Assembly: GCF_029623395.1 (NCBI RefSeq) | Contig: NZ_JAPYKK010000024.1 | Span: 1-63,409 of the forward strand | Length of the DNA: 63,409 bases | Direction: 5' to 3' | Origin: Sphingomonas echinoides | Lineage (GTDB): Bacteria; Pseudomonadota; Alphaproteobacteria; Sphingomonadales; Sphingomonadaceae | Shown: piece by piece, positions 41,827-50,565 of the stretch | Layout of the letters: every line of letters begins with the position of its first letter | Numbering within the stretch: the stretch's first letter is position 1 | Notes under the pieces: model-generated | What the model was told of the DNA's origin: nothing | The model's database searches: none | Seen by the model: the letters and a program-made list of their open reading frames with translations, nothing else | Program-made: the position numbers and the translations under genes

Positions 41827-42285
41827 TCACACGAAAATCTGCGACATCCATTCGGCAATCATGGCGGGCTTCTGCTCGCCCTCGATCTCGACCGTGAATT
41901 CGTTGGTCTGCTGCCACTGGCCGGGTCGCTTCTCGATCAGCTCGAGCAACTTGAACCGACCACGCACACGCTTGCCCGAGCGCACCGGCTGGAGGAAACG
42001 AACTTTGTTGCCCCCGTAATTGATGCCCATCTTTACGCCCTCGATCTGCACCGCATCGATGATCTTGGACGACAGCAACGGCATCAGCGACAGCGTCAGG
42101 AAGCCGTGCGCGATCGTGCCGCCGAACGGCGTCATCGCCGCCATCTGCGGATTGACGTGGATGAACTGGTGATCGCCCGTGGCATCGGCGAACTTGTCGA
42201 TCATTTCCTGGCTCACCTCGACCCAGTCGGACACCTGCTCACTGCCGATACGGCTCGCCAGTTCCTGGATGGTAATCGTCGTCAC
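41827..42285 (-). CDS. MaoC family (R)-enoyl-CoA hydratase-like dehydratase
   Basis: 152 residues. Hotdog fold with the MaoC catalytic pair: F-A-D-A-T-G-D-H-Q-F-I-H (Asp, His) and F-G-G-T-I-A-H-G-F-L-T-L. Hydratases of this type hydrate crotonyl- or enoyl-CoA to (R)-3-hydroxyacyl-CoA. The start is a GTG at 42285: GGGGA lies five bases upstream, and the 57 codons before it do not resemble the family. With thiolase next to it, a role in fatty acid or PHA metabolism is likely. Confidence 0.88.
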   Translation of the reverse strand: MTTITIQELASRIGSEQVSDWVEVSQEMIDKFADATGDHQFIHVNPQMAAMTPFGGTIAHGFLTLSLMPLLSSKIIDAVQIEGVKMGINYGGNKVRFLQPVRSGKRVRGRFKLLELIEKRPGQWQQTNEFTVEIEGEQKPAMIAEWMSQIFV

Positions 42286-42658
42286 GGCATTCCCCTGAAG
42301 GCGGCACACTAAAATAGTATCGATCGGGAAATGGCACCCGGGCGCGCTGCATGCAAGCACCGCAGAAACCCGCAACCGGAACATTACGAAGGCCGTAGCG
42401 TTAAGGTACAGGAATTCACGATCGAGTCGGTTGCCAAGAGCGAACCCGATATTCAAAAACGTGCTTTCGACGATTCGGATAATACGTAATGCGAGGCGGG
42501 AGATGGGTCGAACGGACCATCTTTCGACACCATATCGTCACGAAAAATAGTCAATAGGAATGAAACCGTTCTTTCGACGGATGGCATCCCCGACGGATCG
42601 CTGCATACCCCTCCTACATTCTTCCAACATCGTATGGAAGTCAGCGGGGCATTTGAAA
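42286..42658. other. 373-bp intergenic region
   Basis: No gene is supported. The frame of the GAF gene remains open back to an ATG at 42560, so part of this region could be coding if that start is used. It holds one EcfG-like promoter (42378-42402) and is richer in A+T after 42460. Confidence 0.4.
42378..42402 (+). promoter_or_regulatory. EcfG-type (general stress) promoter
   Basis: GGAAC at 42378-42382 and CGTT at 42399-42402, 16 bases apart: an exact match to the alphaproteobacterial general stress consensus. It points toward the GAF gene, but the leader would be long (over 150 bases). Confidence 0.55.
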
Positions 42659-43102
42659 ATGCGAGTAGCTATGAAACAGCGGCCAGAAAATCGGGGCGAA
42701 ATGTACGTGGTGCGCGACATGCGCACCAACGAGTGCGCGGCGCAGGACGTTGTGCCGCTCGACCATCTGGCACATCTCACCATGCGCGCGTTGCAGGTGT
42801 CGGTCGCGGTGATCGTGGTGGATGGCGGCGCGAACCGCTGGACTCAGCGCCAGGTGGGTGTGGCCGTCGACGGTGCGTGTCTTACCGTCGCGGATCGCGA
42901 CCAAAGCTCGCTTGCCGCCCTGGCGAACCCGGTGACGGCGGAAACCGAAGGCTTCGCGTTTTATGTCGCGACGCCGCTTCGCGACCCGTTGGGTGTTCGG
43001 ATCGGTACGCTCGCGGTCCTGGACGAACGGTTGCGTTCGGTATCCGAAGACGACCTGACGACGTTGCGGGAAATGGCGGGGGTTATCGAGCGCCTGGCGT
43101 GA
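42659..43102 (+). CDS. GAF domain protein (degenerate), stress-related
   Basis: 147 residues from the ATG at 42659; other starts are 42560, 42671 and 42701 (the last has GGGG upstream). The body reads as a single small GAF domain: V-A-V-I-V-V-D-G-G, A-F-Y-V-A-T-P-L-R-D-P-L-G-V-R-I-G-T-L-A-V-L-D, then a helix ending the protein. No output domain, membrane segment or ligand residue can be named. EcfG-like promoter upstream suggests general-stress control. Confidence 0.6.
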   Translation: MRVAMKQRPENRGEMYVVRDMRTNECAAQDVVPLDHLAHLTMRALQVSVAVIVVDGGANRWTQRQVGVAVDGACLTVADRDQSSLAALANPVTAETEGFAFYVATPLRDPLGVRIGTLAVLDERLRSVSEDDLTTLREMAGVIERLA

Positions 43103-43114
43103 GCGCTGGGGCGC

Positions 43115-43402
43115 TCAGGAGCGGATGGTAGACGCGACGCCCTTGCGCGTCAGGATGGCATCGCGCGCGGTTGGTTCATCGCCAGTGCCGATCAGGAAGA
43201 ATTCCACGGACAACATCCCATCGTCGATCAATGTCTGGACGATCCGGACGAATGCCTTGGCTTCAGGCGAAAATTCACTTCCCAGCCGAGTAGGGGAGAG
43301 ATTCACCGGATTGGGCCAACTCTTCCGAAGATAGGCAAGGGTCGCCTGATTAAGGCGCACCTCGATGCTATCCGGATCGTCGGGGACCCATTGCAAAGCC
43401 AC
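43115..43402 (-). CDS. Conserved-looking small protein of unknown function
   Basis: 95 residues from a GTG with GGGGG eight bases upstream; a TTG five codons earlier is the alternative. No signal peptide or clear motif; V-R-L-N-Q-A-T-L-A-Y-L-R-K-S-W and V-R-I-V-Q-T-L-I-D-D-G-M suggest a compact alpha/beta protein. It is convergent with the GAF gene, 12 bases apart. Function unknown. Confidence 0.5.
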   Translation of the reverse strand: MALQWVPDDPDSIEVRLNQATLAYLRKSWPNPVNLSPTRLGSEFSPEAKAFVRIVQTLIDDGMLSVEFFLIGTGDEPTARDAILTRKGVASTIRS

Positions 43403-43621
43403 TATTATTGCCCCCAATACAACGGCGTCGTGCTAAAATCCCGTCAGATGTATCTGGGATAGTTCCGTGCGCTCCAAGTATACAGGCAATTTATAGGTCA
43501 AGAACGGTTCAAAAGCCAGTCTGGAAGCATCCGTTTGGGTGTCGCACCTAATAATGAAATACTATCTCATACTAATGGTGTACGGCGCATTCTGTATATG
43601 ATGCAGCGGCTATTGTCGTGG
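43403..43621. other. AT-rich gap before mscS-like gene end
   Basis: A 219-base stretch richer in A+T than the average, with runs such as TATACAGGCAATTTATAGG. No gene, repeat or hairpin of note is seen. It lies beyond the stop of the mechanosensitive channel gene and upstream of the 43115 gene. Confidence 0.35.
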
Positions 43622-44866
43622 TTAACGCTGGTCCCCATCTTCGTCGACGGCGGAAGTGTTTGGCGTCGCGCCGGTTCCGTGACGGCGATCGGGTGAGGCG
43701 CGGTCGGCGGCAGTTTTCGGATCGCCAGAGCCTGCTTCGGCGTCGGCGTCGGGCAGTGCTGGCGGGTTGATGAAATTGGTCTGGGTCGGATAGGCCAGGG
43801 CGATCCCCTCGTCGTTCAGCCGACGCACGATCGCCAGGCCAAGCGTGTGGCGCGCATCGTAGAAGTCCTGGAACGCGGCGCTCGGGGAATCGAACTGCAC
43901 GTCGAAATCGTAACTGTTGGCGCCAAAGCCGGTAAAACCGCTGCGCACGAACTTCATCCCATGCGCTTCGATCAATTCCTTCAGCATCGACGGCAGGGCT
44001 TCCATCGTGTCGATCGGGGTCCACTGGACAACGCCGAGCACGAACACGACGCGCCGATATTCGCGCGAACTGTTGTTGATGATTTCCTTTTCCAGAAGCT
44101 GCTTGTTCGCAACGACGCGTTCTTCGCCGGTCACGCCGCGAATGCGCGTCGACTTCAGGCCGATCGCCTCGACCGTGCCTGCGGAAGAATCATAGCTGAT
44201 CGCGTCGCCGCGTCGGAACGGGCGATCGAAGATGATCGCAAGCGCGGCAAACAAATCCGCGAAGATGCCCTGCGCGGCAAGACCGATCGCGATGCCGCTG
44301 ACGCCCAGCCCCGCCACCAGTCCGGTGACGTTGACGCCCAGATTGTCGAGCACGACGATCAGCGCGATCGCGAACACCGCGAAGCTGACGAGCAGGCGGA
44401 TAATCCCCATCGCACTGCCGATTGCTTCGCCGGTATAATGCTCGCTCCGCGTGCGATGCTCGATCGCGCCGAGGATCAGTTCGCGCGCCCAGATCGCCGC
44501 CTGGAACACCGCCGAGATGGTGAACAGGAAGTTGATGACGCGCGTGACGTCGGCGGGCGGGTTCGCAAACCCGATCACGAGTTTGGCGGCGAGCACCAGG
44601 ATGAAGATGTTGCCGGTGCGCGTCACCGCCCGGCCGAGGACGATGCCCCAACCGCCCAGCTGCTTGTCGCGCACGCACAGTCGGTGGCCCATGCGACGTG
44701 CGAAATGGAGCGCGATGACGATCGCGGCGCCAGCGGCGAAGGAAATCAACAGTTGCAGCCAGTAATCGCCGATCCAGTCGACCGTCGTCCTGACGAGGCT
44801 TTGGACCTGGCTGTTGACGTCGCGCACGCGGATGGGCGGCAGGACGGCCGCAGTTTTCTGACTCAT
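43622..44866 (-). CDS. Mechanosensitive ion channel family protein (MscS type)
   Basis: 414 residues. Two to three membrane segments before a canonical MscS core: V-A-G-L-G-V-S-G-I-A-I-G-L-A-A-Q (pore helix), I-F-D-R-P-F-R-R-G-D-A-I, and the beta domain with S-T-R-I-R-G-V-T-G-E-E-R-V-V-A-N-K. A charged low-complexity tail ends the protein. It releases solutes under hypo-osmotic stress. GAGGT lies just before the ATG. It begins eight bases after the topoisomerase IB gene and is probably co-transcribed with it. Confidence 0.93.
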   Translation of the reverse strand: MSQKTAAVLPPIRVRDVNSQVQSLVRTTVDWIGDYWLQLLISFAAGAAIVIALHFARRMGHRLCVRDKQLGGWGIVLGRAVTRTGNIFILVLAAKLVIGFANPPADVTRVINFLFTISAVFQAAIWARELILGAIEHRTRSEHYTGEAIGSAMGIIRLLVSFAVFAIALIVVLDNLGVNVTGLVAGLGVSGIAIGLAAQGIFADLFAALAIIFDRPFRRGDAISYDSSAGTVEAIGLKSTRIRGVTGEERVVANKQLLEKEIINNSSREYRRVVFVLGVVQWTPIDTMEALPSMLKELIEAHGMKFVRSGFTGFGANSYDFDVQFDSPSAAFQDFYDARHTLGLAIVRRLNDEGIALAYPTQTNFINPPALPDADAEAGSGDPKTAADRASPDRRHGTGATPNTSAVDEDGDQR

Positions 44867-44874
44867 GGTGTACC

Positions 44875-45903
44875 TCAGGCAGCGCCGGCGAGGATCGGCG
44901 TGCCGATGGTCGCCGTGCCATTCTCAAGAAAAGCGATCAGACCGCGCTCGACGCGGGTGAGATGCTGGGTCGATCGCGGCAGGCGCAATGCTGCACGGAA
45001 TTCGCTCTGGCCGTGCTTGGCGATGTCCAGCAGCGCCGGGTGGACATACGACTTGCGCGCGATCGCGGGCGTGTTGCCCAGCGCTTCGCATACCGGTTCC
45101 AGCATCGTCTTCAGGCTGATGTCGTGTTTCGAATTGGCGAGCGCTTCGAACGCCAGCACGCTCGCGCTCCAGGTGCGGAAGTGTTTTGCGGTGAAATCGC
45201 CGCCCATCGCGTCGCGGATATAGGCGTTGACGTCGGACGAGTTGACCGGATGGCATTCGCCCTCGGCGTCCACCCAGCGGAACAGATGCTGGCCCGGCAA
45301 GTCCTGGCACCGCTTGACGAACCGGCTGAGCGACCCGTCGGTGATCGTCAGCATCCGCAACTTGCCCGACTTCGCCTTGAATTGGAGCTTGAGCGATTGC
45401 CCCTTTAGCGCCGCATGGCGCTTCCGCAGCGTCGTGGCGCCGAAACTCTTGTTCGACTTAACATAGCCTTCGTTGCCGATGCGAACCTTGCCGAGATCGA
45501 GCAGCCGCACCACGGCGGCGACGGCCATGTCCTTGTCGAGCCCCCGACGTTTCAGGTCGGTCTCGACCCTGGCGCGTAGCTTGGGCAAGGCATGCCCGAA
45601 CGGCGCGCACAATTCGTATTTCGCGGCCTCCTGCGTTTCGCGAAAGCCCAGGTGATAGCGATATTGCTTCCGGCCCTTCTCGTCCCAACCGACCGCTTGA
45701 ATATGGCCGGTGGAGGAGGGGCAGAACCAGGCGTCTCGGTACGCCGGCGGAAGGCCGATGGCGTTCAACCGGTCGATCTCGGCGCGATCGGTGACACGCG
45801 CTCCGTCCACGCCGTAATAGCCCCAGCCGTGCCGCATCTTGCGTCGCGTGATGCCGGGTTCGCTGTCGTCGTGATACGAAATCGTCGGTGTGGTTTGCGC
45901 CAT
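44875..45903 (-). CDS. DNA topoisomerase IB (poxvirus-like)
   Basis: 342 residues. Bacterial type IB enzyme: R-H-G-W-G-Y-Y near residue 24, Y-R-D-A-W-F-C-P-S-S-T-G-H-I-Q-A-V-G-W-D, Y-E-L-C-A near 90, the T-A-K-H-F-R-T-W-S-A-S region with the catalytic Arg/Lys set, and Tyr286 in A-R-K-S-Y-V-H-P as nucleophile. Relaxes supercoils via a 3'-phosphotyrosine. The ATG at 45903 is the natural start. The pair with MscS under possible stress control is common in alphaproteobacteria. Confidence 0.93.
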   Translation of the reverse strand: MAQTTPTISYHDDSEPGITRRKMRHGWGYYGVDGARVTDRAEIDRLNAIGLPPAYRDAWFCPSSTGHIQAVGWDEKGRKQYRYHLGFRETQEAAKYELCAPFGHALPKLRARVETDLKRRGLDKDMAVAAVVRLLDLGKVRIGNEGYVKSNKSFGATTLRKRHAALKGQSLKLQFKAKSGKLRMLTITDGSLSRFVKRCQDLPGQHLFRWVDAEGECHPVNSSDVNAYIRDAMGGDFTAKHFRTWSASVLAFEALANSKHDISLKTMLEPVCEALGNTPAIARKSYVHPALLDIAKHGQSEFRAALRLPRSTQHLTRVERGLIAFLENGTATIGTPILAGAA

Positions 45904-45938
45904 GTCCGTAAGGAATGCACGGGTCGGCGCATCGTTCC

Positions 45939-45964
45939 GGAACAGGCGCGCGCACTCACGGGTT
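45939..45964 (+). promoter_or_regulatory. EcfG-like promoter of the DJ-1/PfpI gene
   Basis: GGAAC (45939-45943), 18 bases, GTT (45962-45964); the base before GTT is G rather than the consensus C. The expected start is about 50 bases before the gene at 46025. Confidence 0.45.
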
Positions 45965-46024
45965 GAGCACCGCGAGCCCCCGAGGCTTGTTCCCAATCGA
46001 ATTATCCAATGACCGGAGATTGTC

Positions 46025-46606
46025 ATGGCTGAGCTTTCGCAAGCGCACGTACTCATCATCGCGACGGACGGCTTCGAACAGGCCGAATTGTTCGAACCGC
46101 GCAAGGCGCTGCTCGATGCAGGCGTCAAGGTCACGCTCGCATCGATCAAGACCGATCCGATCCAGGGGATGGTGTTCGACGAAAAGGGCGACACGATCAC
46201 CCCAGACACGACGCTCGACGAAGTCGACACCGAAGACTTCACCGCGCTGCTGCTGCCCGGCGGCGTCGGCAATCCGGACAAGCTGCGCATGAACGACCGC
46301 GCGGTCGAGATCGTCGAGGAATTCGCGGACGACGGCAAGCTGATCGCGGCGATCTGCCACGCGCCGTGGCTGCTGATCGAGGCCGACGTAGTCGACGGTC
46401 GTCGCATGACGAGCTGGCCGTCGCTCCGCGTCGATCTGGCGAATGCCGGCGCGGACGTGGTGGACGAGGAAGTCGTGCGCGACGGTCCGTTCATCACCAG
46501 CCGCAAGCCGGACGACATCCCCGCCTTCAACAGGGCGCTGCTGGCGGCGTTGCAGGAAGACCTGGACGATCAGGAAGCGGACGAGGACGAAACCGCGGAC
46601 GCATAA
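46025..46606 (+). CDS. DJ-1/PfpI family protein (type 1 glutamine amidotransferase-like)
   Basis: 193 residues. G-F-E-Q-A-E-L-F-E-P (conserved Glu), L-L-L-P-G-G-V-G-N-P-D and the nucleophile elbow A-A-I-C-H-A-P-W-L-L. The C-terminus is an acidic tail (E-D-L-D-D-Q-E-A-D-E-D-E-T). PfpI/YhbO proteins act as stress hydrolases or deglycases; the last role is debated. GGAG lies six bases before the ATG. Its last 37 bases overlap the end of the convergent acyltransferase gene. Confidence 0.9.
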   Translation: MAELSQAHVLIIATDGFEQAELFEPRKALLDAGVKVTLASIKTDPIQGMVFDEKGDTITPDTTLDEVDTEDFTALLLPGGVGNPDKLRMNDRAVEIVEEFADDGKLIAAICHAPWLLIEADVVDGRRMTSWPSLRVDLANAGADVVDEEVVRDGPFITSRKPDDIPAFNRALLAALQEDLDDQEADEDETADA

Positions 46607-47679
46607 GGTGCAGAACCGGCTCGCCGACGCGCGGCGAGCCGGTTCATCGCCGTTTGCGGAGGGCGTTCGACCCAGTGATAGAGCGCAAACGAACTTGCTA
46701 AAACGAGCGCGAGATACAGCACGACGAGGGCAGGTGGAACGGCATGGGCGTCCCGCACCAGCACCAGCTTGAACACGACGAACAGCAGGAAGTGCCCGAG
46801 ATAGGTGGCATAACTGACCTCACCCAACCAGTGGAGCAGCGGTCCCGCCAACGGGTTGCCGCTCCTGTCAGACGTGAGCGCCAGCGCTAGCAGCAATGCG
46901 GCGAACCCCAGCGGTACGCCAAGCGTTTCCGGAATCCCCAACCCGACCGACCCGACCGCGCCCGTTCCAAGAAGGGCGGCGATCAGCGCGGGCCGGGCAG
47001 GGGCCTTCCGCCACCGCTGCCACAAGCCGCAAACCGCGCCCCCGATCGCAAATTCGATCAGGCAGCGCCGCAGCCCGAAGGTCCAGATCTCGCTGCCAAG
47101 CGTCGCCGCGCCAGCCATGCCGAAGTGTAGCAGGACGCCCAGCGTGACGATCGCCGCCAAAACCAACGGAATCGGCATCCGGCGCCAGTCGATCCGCATC
47201 GCCAGCAGCGGGAACAGCAGATACGCTGCCCATTCGGTGCTGATCGACCAGCTCGGATCGTTCCACGCGAGATGATCGGTAAATCCCCAATTCTGCAGAA
47301 GCAGGACATGCAGCGGCAGGTCCGCAAAGGGGTAAGCACCGGGGTTGTGCTTGCCCACCATCGCCAGCACCAAGGCTAGCCCGACCGCGCACGCCAGCAT
47401 GAACAGATGCAGCGGCCAGATCCGCGCGAGCCGACGCCACAGGAAACCGGGGACTCCCGCGATTCCATCCGCCCGCAGTCGGTCGCTCCAGCTTAGCCAC
47501 AATACGAAGCCCGACAGCAGGAAGAAGAAGTCGACCGCGAGATACCCCTTGGCGAACACCGCAAGCCAGAAGGGCGGCAACCCAGCGATCGAAAGACGAA
47601 TATGATACAGCACGACGAACCACGCCGCGATCCCGCGCATCCCGGTCAGTGCGCGCAATTCGGGCCGGTTGCCGGTCAC
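46570..47679 (-). CDS. Acyltransferase 3 family membrane protein
   Basis: 369 residues, about ten transmembrane helices. Family marks: E-L-R-A-L-T-G-M-R-G-I-A-A, V-V-L-Y-H-I-R, D-F-F-F-L-L-S-G-F-V-L, W-S-I-S-T-E-W-A-A-Y. Such proteins O-acetylate polysaccharides. GTG start overlaps the stop of the O-glycosylation ligase by four bases (GTGA). The 3' end runs 37 bases into the tail of the plus-strand DJ-1 gene. Likely modifies the EPS or glycan of this locus. Confidence 0.88.
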   Translation of the reverse strand: MTGNRPELRALTGMRGIAAWFVVLYHIRLSIAGLPPFWLAVFAKGYLAVDFFFLLSGFVLWLSWSDRLRADGIAGVPGFLWRRLARIWPLHLFMLACAVGLALVLAMVGKHNPGAYPFADLPLHVLLLQNWGFTDHLAWNDPSWSISTEWAAYLLFPLLAMRIDWRRMPIPLVLAAIVTLGVLLHFGMAGAATLGSEIWTFGLRRCLIEFAIGGAVCGLWQRWRKAPARPALIAALLGTGAVGSVGLGIPETLGVPLGFAALLLALALTSDRSGNPLAGPLLHWLGEVSYATYLGHFLLFVVFKLVLVRDAHAVPPALVVLYLALVLASSFALYHWVERPPQTAMNRLAARRRAGSAPYASAVSSSSAS

Positions 47680-49034
47680 GCCGCCAGCTTCGCTGTACGG
47701 GCCGGGCGCATCGGCCGGAACGCCTGCGTCGCCCGCTTGCGCGCGAGATAGCTGTCGAGCCCGATCTGCGCGCCGATCAGCATGTAGACGAACGGCTGGA
47801 ACGCGATCGCGATGAACGCCGCCCCCAGCAGATAGACGATATGCGCGGATTGCAGCGCGCCCGCGAGCGGGGCAATCCACGCGTCGCCCGCCTCGGCCTT
47901 GGCGTAGCGTCGGCGCAGCACCTCCATTCGCAGCAACCCGCCCAAGTTGATCATCGCCCAGATCGCGAGGCCGGGGAAACCCTGCTCGCCGATCATCTCG
48001 AAATAGGCGCTGTGGAACGCGCGCGCCTTGTCGACCGTCAGCTTGCGGTCGACGGTCGCGTTGTTGCCGTCGCCTTCGACCTTTTCGGTGTCGTAGCGGA
48101 TCTGGTTCTGGCGATACATTTCGAACCCGCCGCCCAGCGGATGCTGTTTCGCATAGTCCCACGTCCAGCCCCACACCGCGAGCCGGGTCGAGGCGGATTC
48201 ATCGCCCTTATAGGTCTTGATCGTCCCCATCCGCTCGGTGAACGCGCTCGGCAGGAACGGCACCGCGATCATCCCCGCAGCCGCAATCAGCCCGAGATAC
48301 AGCAGCTTGCGCTTTGCATCGCGCAACATCAGCAGCGCGACGAGGCCGATGCACAGCAGCCCGGTCCGGGTCGACGTGCCGACCGGGATCAACAGGCACG
48401 CGAACACCAGCGCATAGCAGAACGCCGTACCCTTCCAGCCCGGCGGGAAGATCGTGCCGTGCCGCGCAAACCACAGGATCAGAGGAATGATCGCGACCGC
48501 AACGGTCGAGATGGTCGATCCTTCGTACAGCCCCGAATTGTTCGAGACCATCAGGTTGAGCGTGCCATAGCCGCCCCCGCCGCTGGCGATCGTCTTCAGG
48601 CCACCGACGATGATGATCGAGGATGCCGAGGCGATCATCACCAAGAGCAGCGCCTCGATCCGAAGCTTGGTGCGCAAGGTGAGGGGGAGGAAAGCGGCGA
48701 ACGCCAGTGTCTTCCACACCCATGCCCATTTCTCCAGCGCCTCGACCGGAAAGTCCGCGCTGCGCGTCGTGAGGCCGCAATAGAGCAGCAGCAGCACGAT
48801 CAGCACCTGCCGCGGCGCGAACCGCACGTCGCTTTTGTCGTCCGCCAGCACGAAGCCTCCAACCGCAAGCGCCACCGCGATCAGCGAAATCGGGACGGCG
48901 TTGAGCAGCAGGTAGGTCAGGCGCTGCGGGGACACGATATCGATGTAGACATAAGCCAGAACGAACAGGAACGGGCGCCGGAACCCCGCCGCAAAGAAAG
49001 CGGCGAGAAACGCGACGAAGAACAGGTCACGCAC
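47676..49034 (-). CDS. Putative O-glycosylation ligase, exosortase A-associated
   Basis: 452 residues, multi-pass (about ten helices) with a large periplasmic loop. V-R-D-L-F-F-V-A-F-L at the start and A-Y-V-Y-I-D-I-V-S-P-Q-R-L are the hallmarks of the exosortase-A-linked O-antigen-ligase-like family; F-H-S-A-Y-F-E-M-I-G-E-Q-G-F is the ligase signature. The GTG at 49034 is preferred over the ATG at 49109 because homologues begin here and the upstream codons overlap another gene. It should transfer glycans to proteins or lipid at the periplasmic face. Confidence 0.87.
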   Translation of the reverse strand: MRDLFFVAFLAAFFAAGFRRPFLFVLAYVYIDIVSPQRLTYLLLNAVPISLIAVALAVGGFVLADDKSDVRFAPRQVLIVLLLLYCGLTTRSADFPVEALEKWAWVWKTLAFAAFLPLTLRTKLRIEALLLVMIASASSIIIVGGLKTIASGGGGYGTLNLMVSNNSGLYEGSTISTVAVAIIPLILWFARHGTIFPPGWKGTAFCYALVFACLLIPVGTSTRTGLLCIGLVALLMLRDAKRKLLYLGLIAAAGMIAVPFLPSAFTERMGTIKTYKGDESASTRLAVWGWTWDYAKQHPLGGGFEMYRQNQIRYDTEKVEGDGNNATVDRKLTVDKARAFHSAYFEMIGEQGFPGLAIWAMINLGGLLRMEVLRRRYAKAEAGDAWIAPLAGALQSAHIVYLLGAAFIAIAFQPFVYMLIGAQIGLDSYLARKRATQAFRPMRPARTAKLAA

Positions 49035-49191
49035 GCGGCCGCGCCCGTGTTTTCCGGAAAGGCTTTGCGGGGGGCGGCGTCGGCTGGTCCGCAGGCGCCG
49101 CTTCGGCATCAAGATCGGGGCGGCGCAGCAACAGCCAGACTGTCAGCGCGATCAAGCCATGGCTGATCGCGAGCGCGAAATTGTCGATCAT
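49027..49191 (-). CDS. 54-residue membrane protein in the exosortase-A locus
   Basis: M-I-D-N-F-A-L-A-I-S-H-G-L-I-A-L-T-V-W-L-L-L-R-R begins with one transmembrane helix, followed by P-D-L-D-A-E-A and a Pro-rich basic tail. A GGAGG string lies directly against the ATG, which is unusually close. Its stop overlaps the start of the ligase by eight bases (GTGCGTGA), so coupling is likely. No named family, but its reading frame continues exactly to the ligase start and codons are biased like its neighbours. Confidence 0.6.
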   Translation of the reverse strand: MIDNFALAISHGLIALTVWLLLRRPDLDAEAAPADQPTPPPAKPFRKTRARPRA

Positions 49192-49323
49192 CCTCCGCTA
49201 TACCTTTCCGCCGTCCCCGGACCGGGGCGTTGCGCGCCACGCCGGATCGCCCGGCTGTCGAGCGCCGTCCTAACCGCGCGTCGGTTGAGGCTCCGTTAAA
49301 CACTGCCGCGCTATCGGACGGGC

Positions 49324-50565
49324 ATGCGGATTCTTCACATCCTAGATCATGGCCTACCGCTCCACAGCGGCTACACCTTTCGCACGCGGGCGATCCTCAA
49401 GAGCCAGATGCGACGCGGCTGGGAGGTCGCGGCGGTGACGGGGCCGCGCCACGGGGATTCGGCCGTGATTGCCGAAACGGTCGACGGGATCGACTTTCAC
49501 CGGACCGCACCCGTGCGGAAAACGCTGCCGGTCGTGCAGGAATTGCACGAAATCTACGCCTTTTCGAAGCGAATCGACGCCGTTGTGGCGGCATTCTGTC
49601 CGGATGTGCTGCACGCGCATTCGCCAGTGCTCGACGCGCTCGCCGCGTTGCGGGTGGCGCGGCGCCGGCAATTGCCGCTCGTCTATGAGATTCGCGCGTT
49701 CTGGGAAGATGCGGCGGTCGGCAACGGCACCGGGCGCGAAGGGTCGCTCGTCTATCGCGCCACCCGCGCGCTCGAAACCTATGCGGTCCGGCGTGCCGAT
49801 GCGGTCGCGGTGATCTGCGCCGGCCTGCGCAGCGATCTCGTCGCGCGCGGGATCGATCGGAACAAGATTTTCGTCTCGCCCAACGGTGTCGATCTCTCGG
49901 TGTTCGGCGAACCCCTGCCATATGACACCGCGCTCGCCACGGCGTTGGGGATCACGGACGCGGAAGTCGTCGGGTTCATCGGCAGCTTCTACGATTATGA
50001 AGGGCTCGACGACCTGATCGCCGCAATGCCGCAACTCGTCGCGGCGCGCCCGAAGGTGCAGCTCGTCCTGGTTGGCGGCGGACCGGCCGAGGCAGCGCTG
50101 CGCGCACAGGCCGCGGCATCCCCGGTTGCGGACCATATCCGCTTCGTCGGGCGCGTGCCGCATGCCGAGGTCGAGCGCTATTACAGCGTCACCGACATCC
50201 TCGCCTATCCGCGCAAGCCGATGCGGCTGACCGATCTGGTCACGCCGCTCAAACCGCTCGAGGCGATGGCGCAACGCCGGCTGGTCGCGGCCTCCGATGT
50301 CGGGGGGCACCGTGAACTAATCGAGGACGGCGTGACGGGTACGCTGTTCACGCCCGCCGATCCCGCCGCGATGGCGCGGGCGCTGGCGGGGTTGCTCGCC
50401 GACCGGCAAAGCTGGGAACAGCGCCGCGACCGCGGACGCGCGTTCGTCGAGCGCGAGCGGGACTGGGCGCGCAACGTCGGCTGCTATGCGCCCGTTTACC
50501 AGAAACTCACCGATCCTCTGGCAAGGTTCACCCCATGGCCAACCGTTCCGATCCTAAACGCGTAA
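49324..50565 (+). CDS. Glycosyltransferase, exosortase A system-associated
   Basis: 413 residues. It begins M-R-I-L-H-I-L-D-H-G-L-P-L-H-S-G-Y-T-F-R, the typical opening of GT4 enzymes tied to exosortase A loci, and has V-G-F-I-G-S-F-Y-D-Y-E-G-L-D-D-L and P-R-K-P-M-R-L-T-D-L-V-T-P-L-K-P-L-E-A-M-A (donor-binding). Probably acts in EPS or protein-glycan synthesis in the cytosol. It diverges from the ligase operon and overlaps the next gene by 31 bases. Confidence 0.9.
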   Translation: MRILHILDHGLPLHSGYTFRTRAILKSQMRRGWEVAAVTGPRHGDSAVIAETVDGIDFHRTAPVRKTLPVVQELHEIYAFSKRIDAVVAAFCPDVLHAHSPVLDALAALRVARRRQLPLVYEIRAFWEDAAVGNGTGREGSLVYRATRALETYAVRRADAVAVICAGLRSDLVARGIDRNKIFVSPNGVDLSVFGEPLPYDTALATALGITDAEVVGFIGSFYDYEGLDDLIAAMPQLVAARPKVQLVLVGGGPAEAALRAQAAASPVADHIRFVGRVPHAEVERYYSVTDILAYPRKPMRLTDLVTPLKPLEAMAQRRLVAASDVGGHRELIEDGVTGTLFTPADPAAMARALAGLLADRQSWEQRRDRGRAFVERERDWARNVGCYAPVYQKLTDPLARFTPWPTVPILNA

